Below, piece after piece: positions 38,073 to 49,316 of a DNA stretch of 64,000 nucleotides. The stretch is taken from the NCBI RefSeq assembly GCF_003855255.1, contig NZ_CP034072.1:1054001-1118000 (forward strand), read 5' to 3'. Positions within the stretch are counted from its first letter, which is position 1, and each line of letters begins with the position of its first letter. The position numbers and the translations under genes are program-made. The DNA comes from Mycolicibacterium nivoides (GTDB taxonomy: Bacteria > Actinomycetota > Actinomycetes > Mycobacteriales > Mycobacteriaceae). Under the pieces are notes generated by a model. It was given only the letters and a program-made list of their open reading frames with translations, was not told the origin of the DNA and searched no databases.

Positions 38073-38155
38073 ATTATCTGGACGCGCGTAAGCGGAACAT
38101 GAATGAGGTTCAGCTACGGTTTCGGGAGTTTGCGTGCCAGTGGCCAGCTAATTAA

Positions 38156-38632
38156 TTGAAGGTATCCTATGAATTAACTGGGAGCCGCGAATTGAACGCC
38201 GACTTCAAGGGATGGACAACCCATGAAAAGGTGTTTGATTGCCCGAAAATGGCGTGGCACTAGTTAGCGGGATAATTTCTGCCGCGGAGCGATGACTTCG
38301 AAGAAGCGACCCAATTAGCTTGGGCTGCACGAGCATTCATCGAATTTCTGGACAAGTCGCCGGACCTGCTGGGGTCTCGCTGGGGAAAGCGACTGCCGCT
38401 GTCAGTTTTCGACAATGGGTTCGTCCAGCGAACATGTGATCATTTTTGCGATCAGATGTTTCCAACATCTAGGTTGGGCCACGCGCTACGCTACGGACCC
38501 GCGTTGGCAACGACTCGAACCGGATACGGGGATTCGGTACCGTGCGTCGATGGCGACGTAGCGCACGTTCTTTTCCACGTCCTAAGTACGTTGATCGAAG
38601 CTTTGCTCATCGATCGCACCGAGAGAGGTTGA
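38156..38632 (+). pseudogene. decayed or frameshifted gene directly before the polyketide synthase
   Basis: Three coding-looking segments follow each other in different frames. From TTG 38156 the frame reads KVSYELTGSRELNADFK... to about 38240; the next frame reads PENGVALVSGIISAAER (38242-38292); then the first frame resumes with DDFEEATQLAWAARAFIEFL and stays open to TGA 38630-38632. In the first frame two stops (38261 and 38273) break the reading. The last segment ends 6 bp before the TTG of the synthase, with the synthase ribosome binding site inside it. Codon use is clearly less GC-rich at third positions than in neighbours. I do not recognise the family. It may be a pseudogene with two compensating indels, or a sequencing error in a live gene. 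Confidence 0.45.
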
Positions 38633-38638
38633 GCCGAC

Positions 38639-41600
38639 TTGGTCGAGACTCCAGTGACCCCGATTGCCGTACTCGGCATGGCATGCCGGCTACCCAACGG
38701 GATCGACTCGCCTGCCAAGTTGTGGGATGCATTGTTACGGGGCGACGACCTGGTCACCGAGGTTCCGCTCGACCGATGGGACGCCGAAGAGTTCTACGAC
38801 CCTGAAGCCGGGGTTGCCGGCCGGTCGGTGTCGAAGTGGGGTGGATTTCTCGACGACATCGGTGGTTTTGACGCCGACTTCTTCGGGATCGGCGAGCGTG
38901 AGGCGATTGCGCTCGATCCCCAACAGCGTCTGTTGCTCGAGACCTCTTGGGAGGCCATTGAGCACGGCGGTATCGACCCGGCCACTCTCGCAGGATCGTT
39001 GACCGGCGTCTTCGTCGGCATGACGGGCGCCGACTACCAATTGGTGGCCGCGGACGCCCAGGCTCTGGACGGGCCGTACGGCTTCACCGGAAGCAATTTC
39101 AGCATGGCGTCCGGCCGCATCGCATACGCGCTCGGCGCGACCGGGCCGGCCTACACCGTGGATTCCGCCTGCTCGTCAGGACTGCTCGCCGTGCACAACG
39201 CCTGCCGCAGCCTCCACGACGGCGAGAGTGACCTCGCGCTGGCCGGTGGAGTCAACGTCGTTCTGGAGCCACGCAAGATGGCATCGGGTTCCGCGCAGGG
39301 GATGCTGTCCCCGACAGGTCGTTGCCACGCATTCGATGTGGACGCGGACGGCTTCGTTTCGGGCGAAGCCGTCGGCATGGTGCTGCTGAAGCGACTTCCC
39401 GATGCGCTGCGGGACGGTGACCGGGTTCTCGCGGTGATCCGTGGTACGGCAGCCAACCAGGACGGGCGCACCGTCAACATCGCCACGCCGTCCCGTGATG
39501 CGCAGGTGGCCGTGTACCAGGCGGCGCTGGCCGCAGGGGCCACTGATCCCGCCACGATCGGGATGGTCGAAGCACACGGGACCGGTACTCCGGTCGGTGA
39601 TCCGATCGAGTACGCCGGACTGGCCCACGTCTACGGCACCGACGGCCCGTGCGCGCTCGGCTCGGCGAAGACCAACTTCGGCCACACTCAGTCGGCATCG
39701 GGCACCGTCAGCCTGATCAAGGCCGTGCTGGCCCTGCAGGAGGCGGTCGTTCCGCAGAGCCTGCATTTCAATCGGCTGCCCGACCAGATGGCCGAGATCG
39801 ACACAAACCTGTTCGTGCCACAGGCGAATGTGCCGTGGCCGGCGCCTGCCGGGCATCCGCGACGAGCGGCTGTGTCGTCCTACGGCCTTTCCGGAACCAA
39901 CGTCCACGCGATCGTCGAACAGGCACCGGAGTACCCGCCCGCCGTCACCGTCGAAGGCGGGGACGCGACACTTGCCCCGGCGGACGGCCCCAAGCTGTTC
40001 ACCATCTCCGCGAGCTCGGCCGAGGCGCTCAGGCAGACCGCGGGTCGCCTGGCCGACTGGGTCGCCGCTCAGGCGGACTCCGGCGAACTCACCGATCTCG
40101 GCTATACGCTCGCGCGTCGCCGCGGACACCGCGACGTCCGGACCTCTGTGCTGGCCGGCAGCCCGGAAGAACTCATCAAGGCCTTTCGCGAGGTGGCCGA
40201 CGGCGACGCCCCGTACCAGCCCGCGGTTGCTGCCGGTGGCCGTGGACCGGTCTGGGTGTTCTCCGGGCATGGATCGCAATGGGCCGGGATGGGCGCCTCC
40301 CTGCTGGCCGCCGAACCCGTCTTCGCGGCGACCGTGGCCGAACTCGAGCCGCTCATCGCCCGCGAGTCCGGGTTCTCGGTGACCGAGGCGATGTCGGCTT
40401 CCGAGGTCGTGACCGGGATGGACCGGGTCCAGCCGACGGTCTTCGCGATGCAGGTCGCGCTGGCTGCCACGATGAAGGCGTACGGGGTCAGCCCGGGCGC
40501 GGTGATCGGCCATTCGATGGGGGAGGCCGCCGCAGCCGTCGTCGCGGGTGCGCTGTCGGTCGAGGACGGCGTGAAGCTGATCTGCCGCCGGTCGCGTTTG
40601 ATGGCGCGCATTGCCGGATCCGGTGCGATGGCTTCGGTGGAACTGCCTGCGGCGCAGGTGCTTTCCGAACTCGCGGCTCAGGGTGTCGGCGACGTCGTGC
40701 TGTCGGTGGTGGCCTCGCCGCAGTCGACGGTGGTCGGCGGCGCAACCGAGTCGATCCGAAACCTGGTGGCAGGCTGGGAGAAGCGCGGCCTGTTGGCCCG
40801 CGAGGTGGCGGTCGAGGTGGCCTCGCATTCACCCCAGGTCGACCCCATCCTCGATGAACTGGCCGACGAGTTGGCGGATCTGTCCCCGATGGCGCCGACG
40901 GTTCCGTACTACTCGTCCACCCTGTATGACCCGCGCGAAGAACCCATGTGGGACGCGGACTACTGGGCCGACAACCTGCGATACACCGTGCGGTTCGCCG
41001 CGGCGGTGCAGGCCGCCCTCGAAGACGGCTACCGGGTGTTCGGTGAACTGTCGCCGCATCCGCTGCTGACCCTTGCCGTCGAGCAGACGGCCCGCAGCCT
41101 GGACATGTCGACCGCGGTCCTGGCCAGCATGCGGCGCGAGCAGGGGATGCCTTCGGGCCTGCGCGGTCTCGTCGGCGACCTTCACGATTCGGGTGCGGTC
41201 GTGGACTTCTCGGCGCTGTATCCCGACGGCCGCCTGGTCGAGGCACCGCTGCCGGCGTGGACCCACCGCACCCTGATGCTCGCCCGGGAAGGGCAGGACC
41301 AGCTGGGCCACGGTGGCCACAGCGTCGCGGTGCATCCGCTGCTCGGCGCACACGTCCTGCTGCCCGAGGACCAGGAACGCCACGTCTGGCAGGCGGACAT
41401 CGGCACCGCGGGGCAGCCATGGCTCGACGACCACCGGGTGCACGACGTGGCAGCCCTGCCCGGCGCGGCCTACTGCGAGATGGCGTTGACCGCCGCCGCA
41501 GGCGTTCTCGGTGACGGCGCGGAGGTGACCGACCTCGCGTTCCATGACCTGCTCCTGCTCGACGACCAGACGGTGGTGTCGACCACCGCGGCCGTCCTCA

Positions 41601-44600
41601 CCGATGGCGTTGCCGAATTCGGGATCGAAACCACCCGTGACGGCGAACGGGTCCGCCGCGCGTCTGCGCGACTGCAGACCGGCGAGGGGCCGGTGCCGCA
41701 GAGTCGCGACATCACTGTGCTGCTGGCTACCCACGCCGACCGCACGGACGGTGCGCAACTGCGGGAATCGTTTGCCGCGCACGGTATCCAGTACGGTCCG
41801 GCATTCGCCGGCCTGGTCTCGGCGGGAACCGGGGCCGGAGGGTCTGTGCTCGCCGAAGTCGCACTGCCGCCGGCACTTCGCTCGCAGCAGTCCGCCTATT
41901 CCGTCCACCCGGCGCTCCTCGATGCGTGCTTCCAGGCGGTTGCCGTGCATCCCGCGATCAGTGACGACTCGAACGGGGCATTGCTGCTGCCGCTGGGAGT
42001 ACGCAGGATTCGCGTGCACGCCTCCACCCGCCAGGCGCATTACTGCCTTGCGCAGGTCATGAAGGTCGGCGAGGCGTTGGTGGAAGCGGATCTGGAGATC
42101 CTCGACGAGCACGGAGCCGTTCTCGTCACGATCGACGGTCTGCGCCTCGGATCGCGCGCCGGAGCCTCCCGCCGCGATCACACGCTCAACAACCGCCTGC
42201 TGACCGTGGACTGGATCCAGCCGAGCCCGCCGAAGGCCGGTGACTTCGGCAACCGGTCGGTGTTGGTGGTGGATACGACCGAAGCGGGCAACCCGGTGTC
42301 GGGCGGCCTGGTGGCGGCACTGACATCGCAGGGTGTCACCGCCAGTCAGATGGCCTGGCCCACCGGCGCCGGCGATGCCGCTGCCCAAGCCGCGCTGGAA
42401 GCGCACCTCGAGAACGAGAACATCGGGGCCGTAGTGGTATTCGCTGGAGGGGAGCCGACCGTCGAGTCTGGCTCGGCCGCGGTGTCGCAAGGCGCCGACG
42501 AGGTTCGTCGGCTGGTGCGCATCGCCCGCCTGCTGCCCGAAGCCTCTGGTGCGCCCCGGCTCTATCTGCTGACTCGGAACGCGCAGTCCGTGCTCGAGGG
42601 TGACGTGGCCAACCTCGCCCAGGCTGGTCTGCGCGGCCTGATCCGGGTGATCGGGGTCGAGCACCCGCATCTGCATCCCACGATGGTCGATCTCGACGGC
42701 CACGCGGATGCCGGGCAGTTGGCCGCCCAGGTGCTGGCGGGATCCGAAGAGGACGAGACGGCTTGGCGGGACGGGGCTTTCTACGCGGCCCGCCTGAATC
42801 TCAGCCCGTTGGGCTCGGACGACTTCCGGTCCACCGTGGTGGACCACCAGCGCGACGGGGTCCGGCTACAGATCCGTACCCCCGGAGACCTGCAGTCGCT
42901 GGAACTGGCCGCCGTCGATCGAGTGGAGCCCGGACCCGGGCAGATCGAGGTCGCGGTACGCGCATCGAACCTCAACTTCGCCGATGTCCTTGTGGCACTG
43001 GGCCGGTACCCGAGTTTCGAGGGACGCATGCCGCAGCTCGGTGCCGACTACGCCGGCGAGGTCGTGGCGGTCGGACCTGGTGTGACCGAGCATGAGGTAG
43101 GCGACCTCGTGGCCGGTATCTCCACCAATGGCGCGTGGGCCACCTACATCACCTGCGACGCGAACCTCGCGGTCGCCCTGCCGCCGTCCTTGACCGCCGG
43201 ACAGGCGGCCGCGGTGCCCAGTGCGCACGCCACCGCGTGGTACAGCCTGCACAACCTGGCCAGAATCTCGTCGCGTGACAAGGTGCTGATTCACTCCGCC
43301 ACCGGTGGAGTCGGGCAGGCCGCCATTGCGATAGCCCGTGCGGCAGGCGCCGAGATCTTCGCCACCGCCGGAAGCCAACATCGGCGAGAGTTGCTGCGCG
43401 GCATGGGTATCACTCATGTGTATGACTCCCGCAGCATCGATTTCGCGGACCAGATCCGCCGCGACACCGATGGCTATGGCGTCGACATCGTGCTCAACTC
43501 ACTGCCGGGCGCCGCGCAACGGGCCGGCTTGGAACTGCTGTCATTCGGCGGGCGCTTCGTCGAGATCGGCAAGCGCGACATCTACGGAGACACCCGGCTC
43601 GGCTTGTTCCCGTTCCGGCGCAATCTGGCCTTCTACGCGGTGGATCTGGCGTTGTTGACGCTCACCGATCCCAACACCGTGCGTGACCTGTTGACGACGA
43701 TCTACCAGAACATCGCCGACGGTGTCCTGCCTGCGCCCGAAACCACGCACTACCCGCTGACCGACGGCGCCACGGCCATCCGCGTGATGGGGGCCGCCGA
43801 GCACACCGGAAAGCTGGTACTGGACGTGCCGCGCAGCGGTCAGGACCCCGCGGTGGTTCCCCCGTCGGAAGTCAAGACCTTCCGTGCCGACGGTTCGTAC
43901 GTCGTCACCGGCGGTCTGAGCGGCCTCGGGCTGTTCCTGGCCGAGAAGATGGCCGAAGCAGGTTGCGGCCGCATCGTTCTCAACGGGCGATCGGCACCCG
44001 GGCCCGCCGCGCAGTCGGTGCTCCGGCGGATTCGGTCGCACGGTGTCGAGGTCGAGGTGGAGCGCGGCGATATCGCGGACCCGGCCACTGCCCGGCGGCT
44101 GGTGGCGGCGGCGACGGCAACCGGCCTGCCCCTGCGGGGCGTTCTGCACGCGGCCGCCGTGGTCGAGGACGCGACACTGAACTCGATCACCGATGAACTG
44201 ATCGAGCGTGACTGGGCGCCGAAGGTCCGGGGTGCCTGGAATCTTCACGAATCGACGACGGATCAACCGCTGGACTGGTTCTGCTCGTTCTCCTCGGCGG
44301 CAGCCTTGGTCGGCTCGCCCGGCCAGGGGGCGTACGCGTCGGCCAACAGCTGGCTGGATGCCTTCGCCCACTGGCGCAAGGCCCAGGGGCTGCCTGCGAC
44401 GGCGATCGCATGGGGAGCCTGGTCCGAGATCGGGCAGGGGCAGAACCTGGCGCAGGACGAGGCCATGGCGATCCAGCCTGACGACGGTGCCTACGCGTTC
44501 GACTCGCTGCTCCGCCACGATCGGACTCACACCGGCTATGCGCCGGTGGCGGGTGCGCCATGGTTGGCGTCGTTCGCGCAGACCCGGCCGTTCGCCGAAG

Positions 44601-44923
44601 CGTTCCGGAACCTCGACAAGGGGCGCGCGGGTGGCAGCCAGTTCCTCGCCGAATTGCGGTCGATGCCGACCGAAGAATGGGCTGCCCGGCTGCGCCGGCT
44701 CATCTCGGATTCGATCAGCCTGATTCTGCGGCGATCGGTCGATCCCGACCGCCCGTTGTCGGAGTACGGGCTGGATTCCCTCGGCAACCTCGAGCTGCGT
44801 ACCCGGATCGAAACCGAGACCGGTATTCGGATCAGCCCGATGGGCATCACCACCATTCGGGCCCTTGCCGAGAGCTTGAGCGAAACGTTGGCCGCCGAAG
44901 CAACTGCTTCGACACCGTCATGA
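38639..44923 (+). CDS. Mas/Pks5-type iterative type I polyketide synthase (KS-AT-DH-ER-KR-ACP)
   Basis: 2094 residues from TTG 38639 with GAGAGAGG upstream. Domain order: KS 5-430 with C178 in [11 protein letters not shown] about 530-830 with S626 in GHSMGEA; DH from about 900 with H932; ER about 1430-1740 with HSATGGVGQ near 1552; KR about 1740-1920 with Y1899; ACP at 2010-2090 with S2047 in GLDSLGN. The AT specificity motif is VASH (727-730), as in methylmalonyl-specific domains, not HAFH. This is the layout of mycocerosic acid synthase, which elongates an acyl-AMP-loaded starter with methylmalonyl units to fully reduced methyl-branched acids. The AT has GHGSQW where GQGSQW is usual. There is no thioesterase, so a PapA protein should offload the product. 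Confidence 0.95.
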   Translation: MVETPVTPIAVLGMACRLPNGIDSPAKLWDALLRGDDLVTEVPLDRWDAEEFYDPEAGVAGRSVSKWGGFLDDIGGFDADFFGIGEREAIALDPQQRLLLETSWEAIEHGGIDPATLAGSLTGVFVGMTGADYQLVAADAQALDGPYGFTGSNFSMASGRIAYALGATGPAYTVDSACSSGLLAVHNACRSLHDGESDLALAGGVNVVLEPRKMASGSAQGMLSPTGRCHAFDVDADGFVSGEAVGMVLLKRLPDALRDGDRVLAVIRGTAANQDGRTVNIATPSRDAQVAVYQAALAAGATDPATIGMVEAHGTGTPVGDPIEYAGLAHVYGTDGPCALGSAKTNFGHTQSASGTVSLIKAVLALQEAVVPQSLHFNRLPDQMAEIDTNLFVPQANVPWPAPAGHPRRAAVSSYGLSGTNVHAIVEQAPEYPPAVTVEGGDATLAPADGPKLFTISASSAEALRQTAGRLADWVAAQADSGELTDLGYTLARRRGHRDVRTSVLAGSPEELIKAFREVADGDAPYQPAVAAGGRGPVWVFSGHGSQWAGMGASLLAAEPVFAATVAELEPLIARESGFSVTEAMSASEVVTGMDRVQPTVFAMQVALAATMKAYGVSPGAVIGHSMGEAAAAVVAGALSVEDGVKLICRRSRLMARIAGSGAMASVELPAAQVLSELAAQGVGDVVLSVVASPQSTVVGGATESIRNLVAGWEKRGLLAREVAVEVASHSPQVDPILDELADELADLSPMAPTVPYYSSTLYDPREEPMWDADYWADNLRYTVRFAAAVQAALEDGYRVFGELSPHPLLTLAVEQTARSLDMSTAVLASMRREQGMPSGLRGLVGDLHDSGAVVDFSALYPDGRLVEAPLPAWTHRTLMLAREGQDQLGHGGHSVAVHPLLGAHVLLPEDQERHVWQADIGTAGQPWLDDHRVHDVAALPGAAYCEMALTAAAGVLGDGAEVTDLAFHDLLLLDDQTVVSTTAAVLTDGVAEFGIETTRDGERVRRASARLQTGEGPVPQSRDITVLLATHADRTDGAQLRESFAAHGIQYGPAFAGLVSAGTGAGGSVLAEVALPPALRSQQSAYSVHPALLDACFQAVAVHPAISDDSNGALLLPLGVRRIRVHASTRQAHYCLAQVMKVGEALVEADLEILDEHGAVLVTIDGLRLGSRAGASRRDHTLNNRLLTVDWIQPSPPKAGDFGNRSVLVVDTTEAGNPVSGGLVAALTSQGVTASQMAWPTGAGDAAAQAALEAHLENENIGAVVVFAGGEPTVESGSAAVSQGADEVRRLVRIARLLPEASGAPRLYLLTRNAQSVLEGDVANLAQAGLRGLIRVIGVEHPHLHPTMVDLDGHADAGQLAAQVLAGSEEDETAWRDGAFYAARLNLSPLGSDDFRSTVVDHQRDGVRLQIRTPGDLQSLELAAVDRVEPGPGQIEVAVRASNLNFADVLVALGRYPSFEGRMPQLGADYAGEVVAVGPGVTEHEVGDLVAGISTNGAWATYITCDANLAVALPPSLTAGQAAAVPSAHATAWYSLHNLARISSRDKVLIHSATGGVGQAAIAIARAAGAEIFATAGSQHRRELLRGMGITHVYDSRSIDFADQIRRDTDGYGVDIVLNSLPGAAQRAGLELLSFGGRFVEIGKRDIYGDTRLGLFPFRRNLAFYAVDLALLTLTDPNTVRDLLTTIYQNIADGVLPAPETTHYPLTDGATAIRVMGAAEHTGKLVLDVPRSGQDPAVVPPSEVKTFRADGSYVVTGGLSGLGLFLAEKMAEAGCGRIVLNGRSAPGPAAQSVLRRIRSHGVEVEVERGDIADPATARRLVAAATATGLPLRGVLHAAAVVEDATLNSITDELIERDWAPKVRGAWNLHESTTDQPLDWFCSFSSAAALVGSPGQGAYASANSWLDAFAHWRKAQGLPATAIAWGAWSEIGQGQNLAQDEAMAIQPDDGAYAFDSLLRHDRTHTGYAPVAGAPWLASFAQTRPFAEAFRNLDKGRAGGSQFLAELRSMPTEEWAARLRRLISDSISLILRRSVDPDRPLSEYGLDSLGNLELRTRIETETGIRISPMGITTIRALAESLSETLAAEATASTPS

Positions 44924-44950
44924 TGATCCGGAAGTAGAGCTAGGAGACAC

Positions 44951-46402
44951 ATGGTCGCCTTCGAAGCAATCCACGACTGGGTCGATGCGCCGGGCACGGT
45001 TGTCTCGTGGGAGCCCTCGGCTGCGACGCTCGCCAAAGTCGCCGAGGCCCCGATCAGCACGGTGCCGGTCAGCTATCAGCAGGCGCAGCATCTGCACGCA
45101 TACCGCGATCACGCCGCGAATGGGCGCAACATGGCGCGGTTGAACATCCCGTCGTGGAACATTGCGGGGCAGTGCGACATCCGCGCGATGACCCACGTCA
45201 TCAACGCCTACCTGCGGCGGCACGACACGTTCCACAGCCGGTTCGAGGATGACGGCGCGGGCGGGTTCGTCCGCCGCACGTTGGCCAACGCCCGCGATAT
45301 CAGGTTCACCCCGAAGAACCTCGCCGAGATGGCCGCGGAGGATTGGCGCTCGCATCTGCTCGCAACGCCGGATCCGCTGCAGTGGGACTGCTTTCGTTTC
45401 GGGATCATCCAGCGATCGGACCACTTCACGTTCTACCTGAGCGTCGACCACGTCCACGCGGACGCGATGTTCATGGGGGCCCTGTTCGTCGAGATCCACA
45501 TGATGTACGCGGCTCTGGTCGGCGGTGGCGCGCCGTTGCAGCTACCGGAAGCGGGCAGCTATCACGACTACTGCATCCGTCAGCGGGAGTACACCACCGG
45601 ACTCACGGTGGATTCGCCCGAGGTGCGGACGTGGATCGAGTTCGCCGAGCACAATTCCGGTAGCCTGCCGACGTTCCCGTTGCCACTCGGCGACAACGCG
45701 GAGGCCTGTGGCGGAGCGCTGCTGACGGTGCAATTGCTCGACGACGATCAGACCGAGCGATTCGAAGCCGTATGCGCCGCGGAGGGCACCCGGTTCAGCG
45801 GTGGCGTTTTCGCCTGCGCGGCAATGGCCGATCACAAGATCACCGGTGCGGGGATGTACCACGTGATCACACCCACGACCACCCGCAGAACGCCGGCCGA
45901 GTACATGACCACCGGATGGTTCACCGGACTGGTCCCGATCAGTGTGCCGGTGGCGGGATCGTCGTTCGGCGCGATCGCCCGGGCGGCGCAGGAATCATTC
46001 GACTCCCGTATCGATCTGGCGAATGTGCCGTTCGACCTCGTTTTGGAACTCGGTGCCGCGGCCGGTGTGCGAAAGCCGTCCTCCGGTGTTCCCATGCTGT
46101 CGTACCTTGATGCGGGGCTCCCGCCGCTGTCGCCCGCGATCATCGCGGAGTGGAATCAGCTCAACGGTCGCGTCTTCGCCGATGCCGGTGATGCGCACCA
46201 GGTCGGAATGTGGGTGAACCGGCTGGGCAGGGGAACCACCGTGACGGTCGCCTACCCCAACAACGCCGTCGCCCGGGAATCGGCGCTGCGGTACGTCGAG
46301 GCGATGAAGGCCGAGTACCTGGAAGTCGTGGCCGGACGTGTGGGCACCGTCTCGAGCAGCTCGCTGCCTGCGCTGGCAGCGCTGAGCTCGACGGTGAGTT
46401 GA
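44951..46402 (+). CDS. PapA-family polyketide-associated acyltransferase
   Basis: 483 residues with AGGAG before ATG 44951. It has the PapA start (an ITDW-like IHDWVDAPG, then VVSWEPS and PVSYQQAQHLHAYR) and RRHDTFHSRFEDD near 95. The catalytic motif reads HVHADA (H167, D171), with Ala where HxxxDG has Gly. The second half contains FTGLVPISVPV and DLANVPFDLVLELGAA. PapA proteins take the acyl chain from the synthase ACP or a CoA and esterify it to trehalose or another acceptor. Its place 27 bp after the synthase mirrors pks5-papA4, pks2-papA1 and pks3-papA3 pairs. Confidence 0.88.
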   Translation: MVAFEAIHDWVDAPGTVVSWEPSAATLAKVAEAPISTVPVSYQQAQHLHAYRDHAANGRNMARLNIPSWNIAGQCDIRAMTHVINAYLRRHDTFHSRFEDDGAGGFVRRTLANARDIRFTPKNLAEMAAEDWRSHLLATPDPLQWDCFRFGIIQRSDHFTFYLSVDHVHADAMFMGALFVEIHMMYAALVGGGAPLQLPEAGSYHDYCIRQREYTTGLTVDSPEVRTWIEFAEHNSGSLPTFPLPLGDNAEACGGALLTVQLLDDDQTERFEAVCAAEGTRFSGGVFACAAMADHKITGAGMYHVITPTTTRRTPAEYMTTGWFTGLVPISVPVAGSSFGAIARAAQESFDSRIDLANVPFDLVLELGAAAGVRKPSSGVPMLSYLDAGLPPLSPAIIAEWNQLNGRVFADAGDAHQVGMWVNRLGRGTTVTVAYPNNAVARESALRYVEAMKAEYLEVVAGRVGTVSSSSLPALAALSSTVS

Positions 46403-46426
46403 TCGGTGGGGCAGGAGGTTCGACCA

Positions 46427-47839
46427 GTGGCAGTGCTGCACGGTGCACCGGACGCGAACGTTGGCTCCGCATCGCCTGATCCAGCGGTGCACCCGGACAA
46501 CCGACTCGACTACACCGACCAGGCCATGTTCTTGGCGCTGCGCGCCACGGGCGAAGAATCGATGGCGCAGATGGTGTGGGTGTACGAGCGCCCCGTAGAC
46601 CTCGATGCGGTGCGAAAGCTGCACGAGAACCTCGGGTTCGGGCTGTTCGGCCGGCGAATCGAAACCTCGCCGCTACCGTTCGGCCGGCATCGTTGGGTCG
46701 CCGCCACGGGCCCCGCGGCACCGTTGGACATTGAACAGTCCGCCCGTCCGCGAACGGAACTCACGGACTGGGCGGACGAGCGTGCAGGTCTGCCGATCGA
46801 CCCGGAGACCGGCCCCGGCTGGCGCCTCGGGGTGCTGCCGATGACCGACGGGTCCACCGCGATCAGTCTCGAGATCTCCCACTGCCTCACCGACGGCATG
46901 GGTGCCGTGCTCACGATCATCGATGCCATCAAGGGCATCAGGCGAGAGCTCGGCTATCCGATGCCGCAATCCCGCACCAGGTCGCGTGCGCTGAAATCGG
47001 ATGCCCGCGACACGCTTCGGAGCCTGCCCGAGGTCGCGCGAACGGTGGCGAAGACGATTCGGCTGGCGTACCGCCGCCGCAACGACATCAGCCGCTCGGC
47101 TCCGCCGCCACAGTTGGCCTACGCCGGTGACCCCGACGCCGAAGTGCAGGTGCCGGCCATATCGGTATTCATCGATCTCGACGAATGGGATCGCCGCGCG
47201 GAGGAATTGCAGGGGAATTCGCATTCACTGCTGGCCGGGTTCGCGGCGAGGCTCGGCGCGCGTCTGGGCCGACAGCGAGTCGACGACGGTGCGGTCAGCC
47301 TGCTGATTCCCATCGCCGACCGGGCAGAGGGCGACACGCGGGCCAACGCGGTATCCCTGGACAGCATCGCGGTGAATCCGGCGCCCGTGACGACGAATCT
47401 GTCCGATGCGCGGGCAGCGATCCGGGCGGGCTTCAAGAAACGCCGGGACGAACCCGACGAGTCGCTGGAACTGCTCCCGCTGATCCCGTTCGTGCCCAAG
47501 GTCGCCGTGAAACGAGGCGCCGACGTGTTGTTCGGCTTCGCCGACCTACCGGTGTCCTGCACGAATCTCGGCGATCTGGACCCGACTCTGGGCCGTGCTG
47601 ACGGCAGCGACTGCGCGTACGTGTTGCTTCGGGGCATCAACGGACGGATCCCACGAAAATTGCTGGAACAGCGGCGTGGGCTGCTGACAGTTGCGTCGGG
47701 CCGCATCGGTGGCCAGATCTCGATCACGGTGGTGGGTTACGAGCCCGGTGCGGTGAACACCAAACAGAGCCTGCGTGAGCATGTCCTGCACGTATTGGGT
47801 GAGTTCGGCTTGACCGGCATTCGGCAGGTCGAAGGCTGA
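46427..47839 (+). CDS. acyltransferase-like protein (condensation/WS-DGAT superfamily), paralogue 1
   Basis: 470 residues from GTG 46427, chosen because a perfect AGGAGG lies 8 bp upstream; GTG 46406 has none. After an N-terminal tail it reads NRLDYTDQAMFLALRATG, then [10 protein letters not shown] near 85 and [16 protein letters not shown]. The acyltransferase motif is intact as HCLTDG (H152, D156, G157). A later stretch SVFIDLDEWDRRAEELQGNS begins the second lobe. Two close paralogues lie at 47843 and 53630. The fold is that of CoA-dependent acyltransferases; the substrate is not known. It is third in the synthase operon. Confidence 0.8.
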   Translation: MAVLHGAPDANVGSASPDPAVHPDNRLDYTDQAMFLALRATGEESMAQMVWVYERPVDLDAVRKLHENLGFGLFGRRIETSPLPFGRHRWVAATGPAAPLDIEQSARPRTELTDWADERAGLPIDPETGPGWRLGVLPMTDGSTAISLEISHCLTDGMGAVLTIIDAIKGIRRELGYPMPQSRTRSRALKSDARDTLRSLPEVARTVAKTIRLAYRRRNDISRSAPPPQLAYAGDPDAEVQVPAISVFIDLDEWDRRAEELQGNSHSLLAGFAARLGARLGRQRVDDGAVSLLIPIADRAEGDTRANAVSLDSIAVNPAPVTTNLSDARAAIRAGFKKRRDEPDESLELLPLIPFVPKVAVKRGADVLFGFADLPVSCTNLGDLDPTLGRADGSDCAYVLLRGINGRIPRKLLEQRRGLLTVASGRIGGQISITVVGYEPGAVNTKQSLREHVLHVLGEFGLTGIRQVEG

Positions 47840-47842
47840 CCG

Positions 47843-49216
47843 ATGCACAACGCGAACACCGTTACGGGAAAAGACAATCGGCTGGCCTATCTGGACCAGG
47901 CGATGTTCGACGCGATGCGGGCGGGCAACCGTGCGCAACTCATGCAGTGTCTGTGGATCTACGAACACCCGGTGGATCTCGATGCCCTGCGGCGCTTCCA
48001 CCACCATCTGGGCGGGACCTTCGCCGGTCGTCTGGTCGAGCGGTCACCGCTGCCCTTCGGCCGCCATCGGTGGATCTCGGCACCCGGTACCGAGCTCGCC
48101 ATGGATATCGAGTCCGAGCCGAGACCCCGTGCTGGCCTCAGCGATTGGACCGATGAGCAGGCCGCACGACCGATCGACCCCGAGCGAGGGCCGGGCTGGC
48201 GGCTCGCTGTACTGCCGATGACGGACGGTTCGACGGCGGTCAGCCTGGTGGCGTCGCACTGCATGGCAGACGGTGTCGCGGGCATCGTCTCGGTCATATT
48301 TGCGGCCAAGGGGGAATCCCTGAACTTCGGCTATCCGCCGGCCCGTTCGAAGACGGCTCGAGCCTGGCTGCGCGCCGCACGCATGGATGCCGCGGCGACC
48401 GTGCGCGACCTGCCAGAAGTGTTCCGCACCGTCGGGGCCGCTGCGAGGTTGATCATCCGGCGCCGGGATGAGCTGGCGCCGCCGGCTTCTACCGCCGAGA
48501 GCATCGGTGACGCCGGAAGCGAACGGGTGGTGACCGTACCGGCGATATCGCTGTTCATCGATGTCGAGCGGTGGGACGCACGCGCGAAATCACTTGGCGG
48601 AAACTCGTACTCGATGCTGGCCGGTTTCGCCGCACGACTCGGTGCGCACATGGAGCGGCGGGGCGGTGAGGACGGCGCGGTCAATCTGCTGCTCGCGCTG
48701 AGCGACCGTGGCCTCGACGACACCCGTGCCAACGCGATGACGATAGGCAACGTCGGTGTGGATCCCACGGTGGTGACCTCCGATCTGTCATCAGCGCGGA
48801 CATCGATCAGGGCCGCGATCGCCGAGCGGCGCGATACGCCGGACGAGACCGCGATGTTCCTGCCGTTGATTCCGTTCGTCCCGAAACGGGCGATGACCCG
48901 GTTGTCGGACGCCTTCGTCGGCGCGGCCGGCCTGCCGGTGTCCTGCTCGAACATGGGGGAGTTGGACCCGGCCTTCAGCAGGGTCGACGGCACCGACGCG
49001 GAGTACGTGGTGATGCGCGGGGTCGACCAGAATGTCATCGAACGCGACATCATCCGCGCCGGAGGGCATCTGGTCCTGGTGTCCGGCCGGCTCGGTGCGA
49101 AGATCTCGATCTCGATAGTCGGCTACCAGCCCGGTGCCGAGAATACGAAGGCCTGGCTGCGCGACGTTGCCACTCAGGTTCTGGGGGAATTCGACCTCAC
49201 CGGGACGGTCGTGTGA
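47843..49216 (+). CDS. acyltransferase-like protein (condensation/WS-DGAT superfamily), paralogue 2
   Basis: 457 residues, starting 3 bp after paralogue 1. It shares the [14 protein letters not shown] start, the [10 protein letters not shown] motif and [16 protein letters not shown] with its neighbour. The catalytic motif is HCMADG (H139, D143, G144), intact. Second-lobe marks are [20 protein letters not shown] and [15 protein letters not shown], the latter shared with the other paralogues. Tandem duplication is clear. It could add a second acyl group to the same acceptor or serve a different one. No membrane helix or signal is seen. Confidence 0.8.
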   Translation: MHNANTVTGKDNRLAYLDQAMFDAMRAGNRAQLMQCLWIYEHPVDLDALRRFHHHLGGTFAGRLVERSPLPFGRHRWISAPGTELAMDIESEPRPRAGLSDWTDEQAARPIDPERGPGWRLAVLPMTDGSTAVSLVASHCMADGVAGIVSVIFAAKGESLNFGYPPARSKTARAWLRAARMDAAATVRDLPEVFRTVGAAARLIIRRRDELAPPASTAESIGDAGSERVVTVPAISLFIDVERWDARAKSLGGNSYSMLAGFAARLGAHMERRGGEDGAVNLLLALSDRGLDDTRANAMTIGNVGVDPTVVTSDLSSARTSIRAAIAERRDTPDETAMFLPLIPFVPKRAMTRLSDAFVGAAGLPVSCSNMGELDPAFSRVDGTDAEYVVMRGVDQNVIERDIIRAGGHLVLVSGRLGAKISISIVGYQPGAENTKAWLRDVATQVLGEFDLTGTVV

Positions 49217-49316
49217 TGGCCGCCGGACCAATGCCCGCGACGTGCCGTCGCGGTCTGGATATCACCACATCGACAGGTCTGCGAATGCAGTCCGTCGAGC
49301 ACGAAAGGTATTTCAC

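Larger units (their letters stand above)
37723..38155. other. intergenic stretch with no convincing gene
   Basis: About 430 bp between the terminator and the decayed gene. Short frames cross it, but none has coding character. It becomes AT-richer toward the right, and holds two palindromes described separately (37779 and 38057). ATG 38103 opens an 18-codon frame (MRFSYGFGSLRAS...) that could be the true start of the decayed gene downstream. Confidence 0.5.

Noticed and set aside
38491..38757. 88-codon minus-strand frame over the PKS start
   Set aside because: Overlaps the synthase start and the sense-strand remnant; composition is that of a mirror frame.
40829..42847. 672-codon minus-strand frame over the polyketide synthase
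   Set aside because: Antisense shadow of the synthase AT/DH region.
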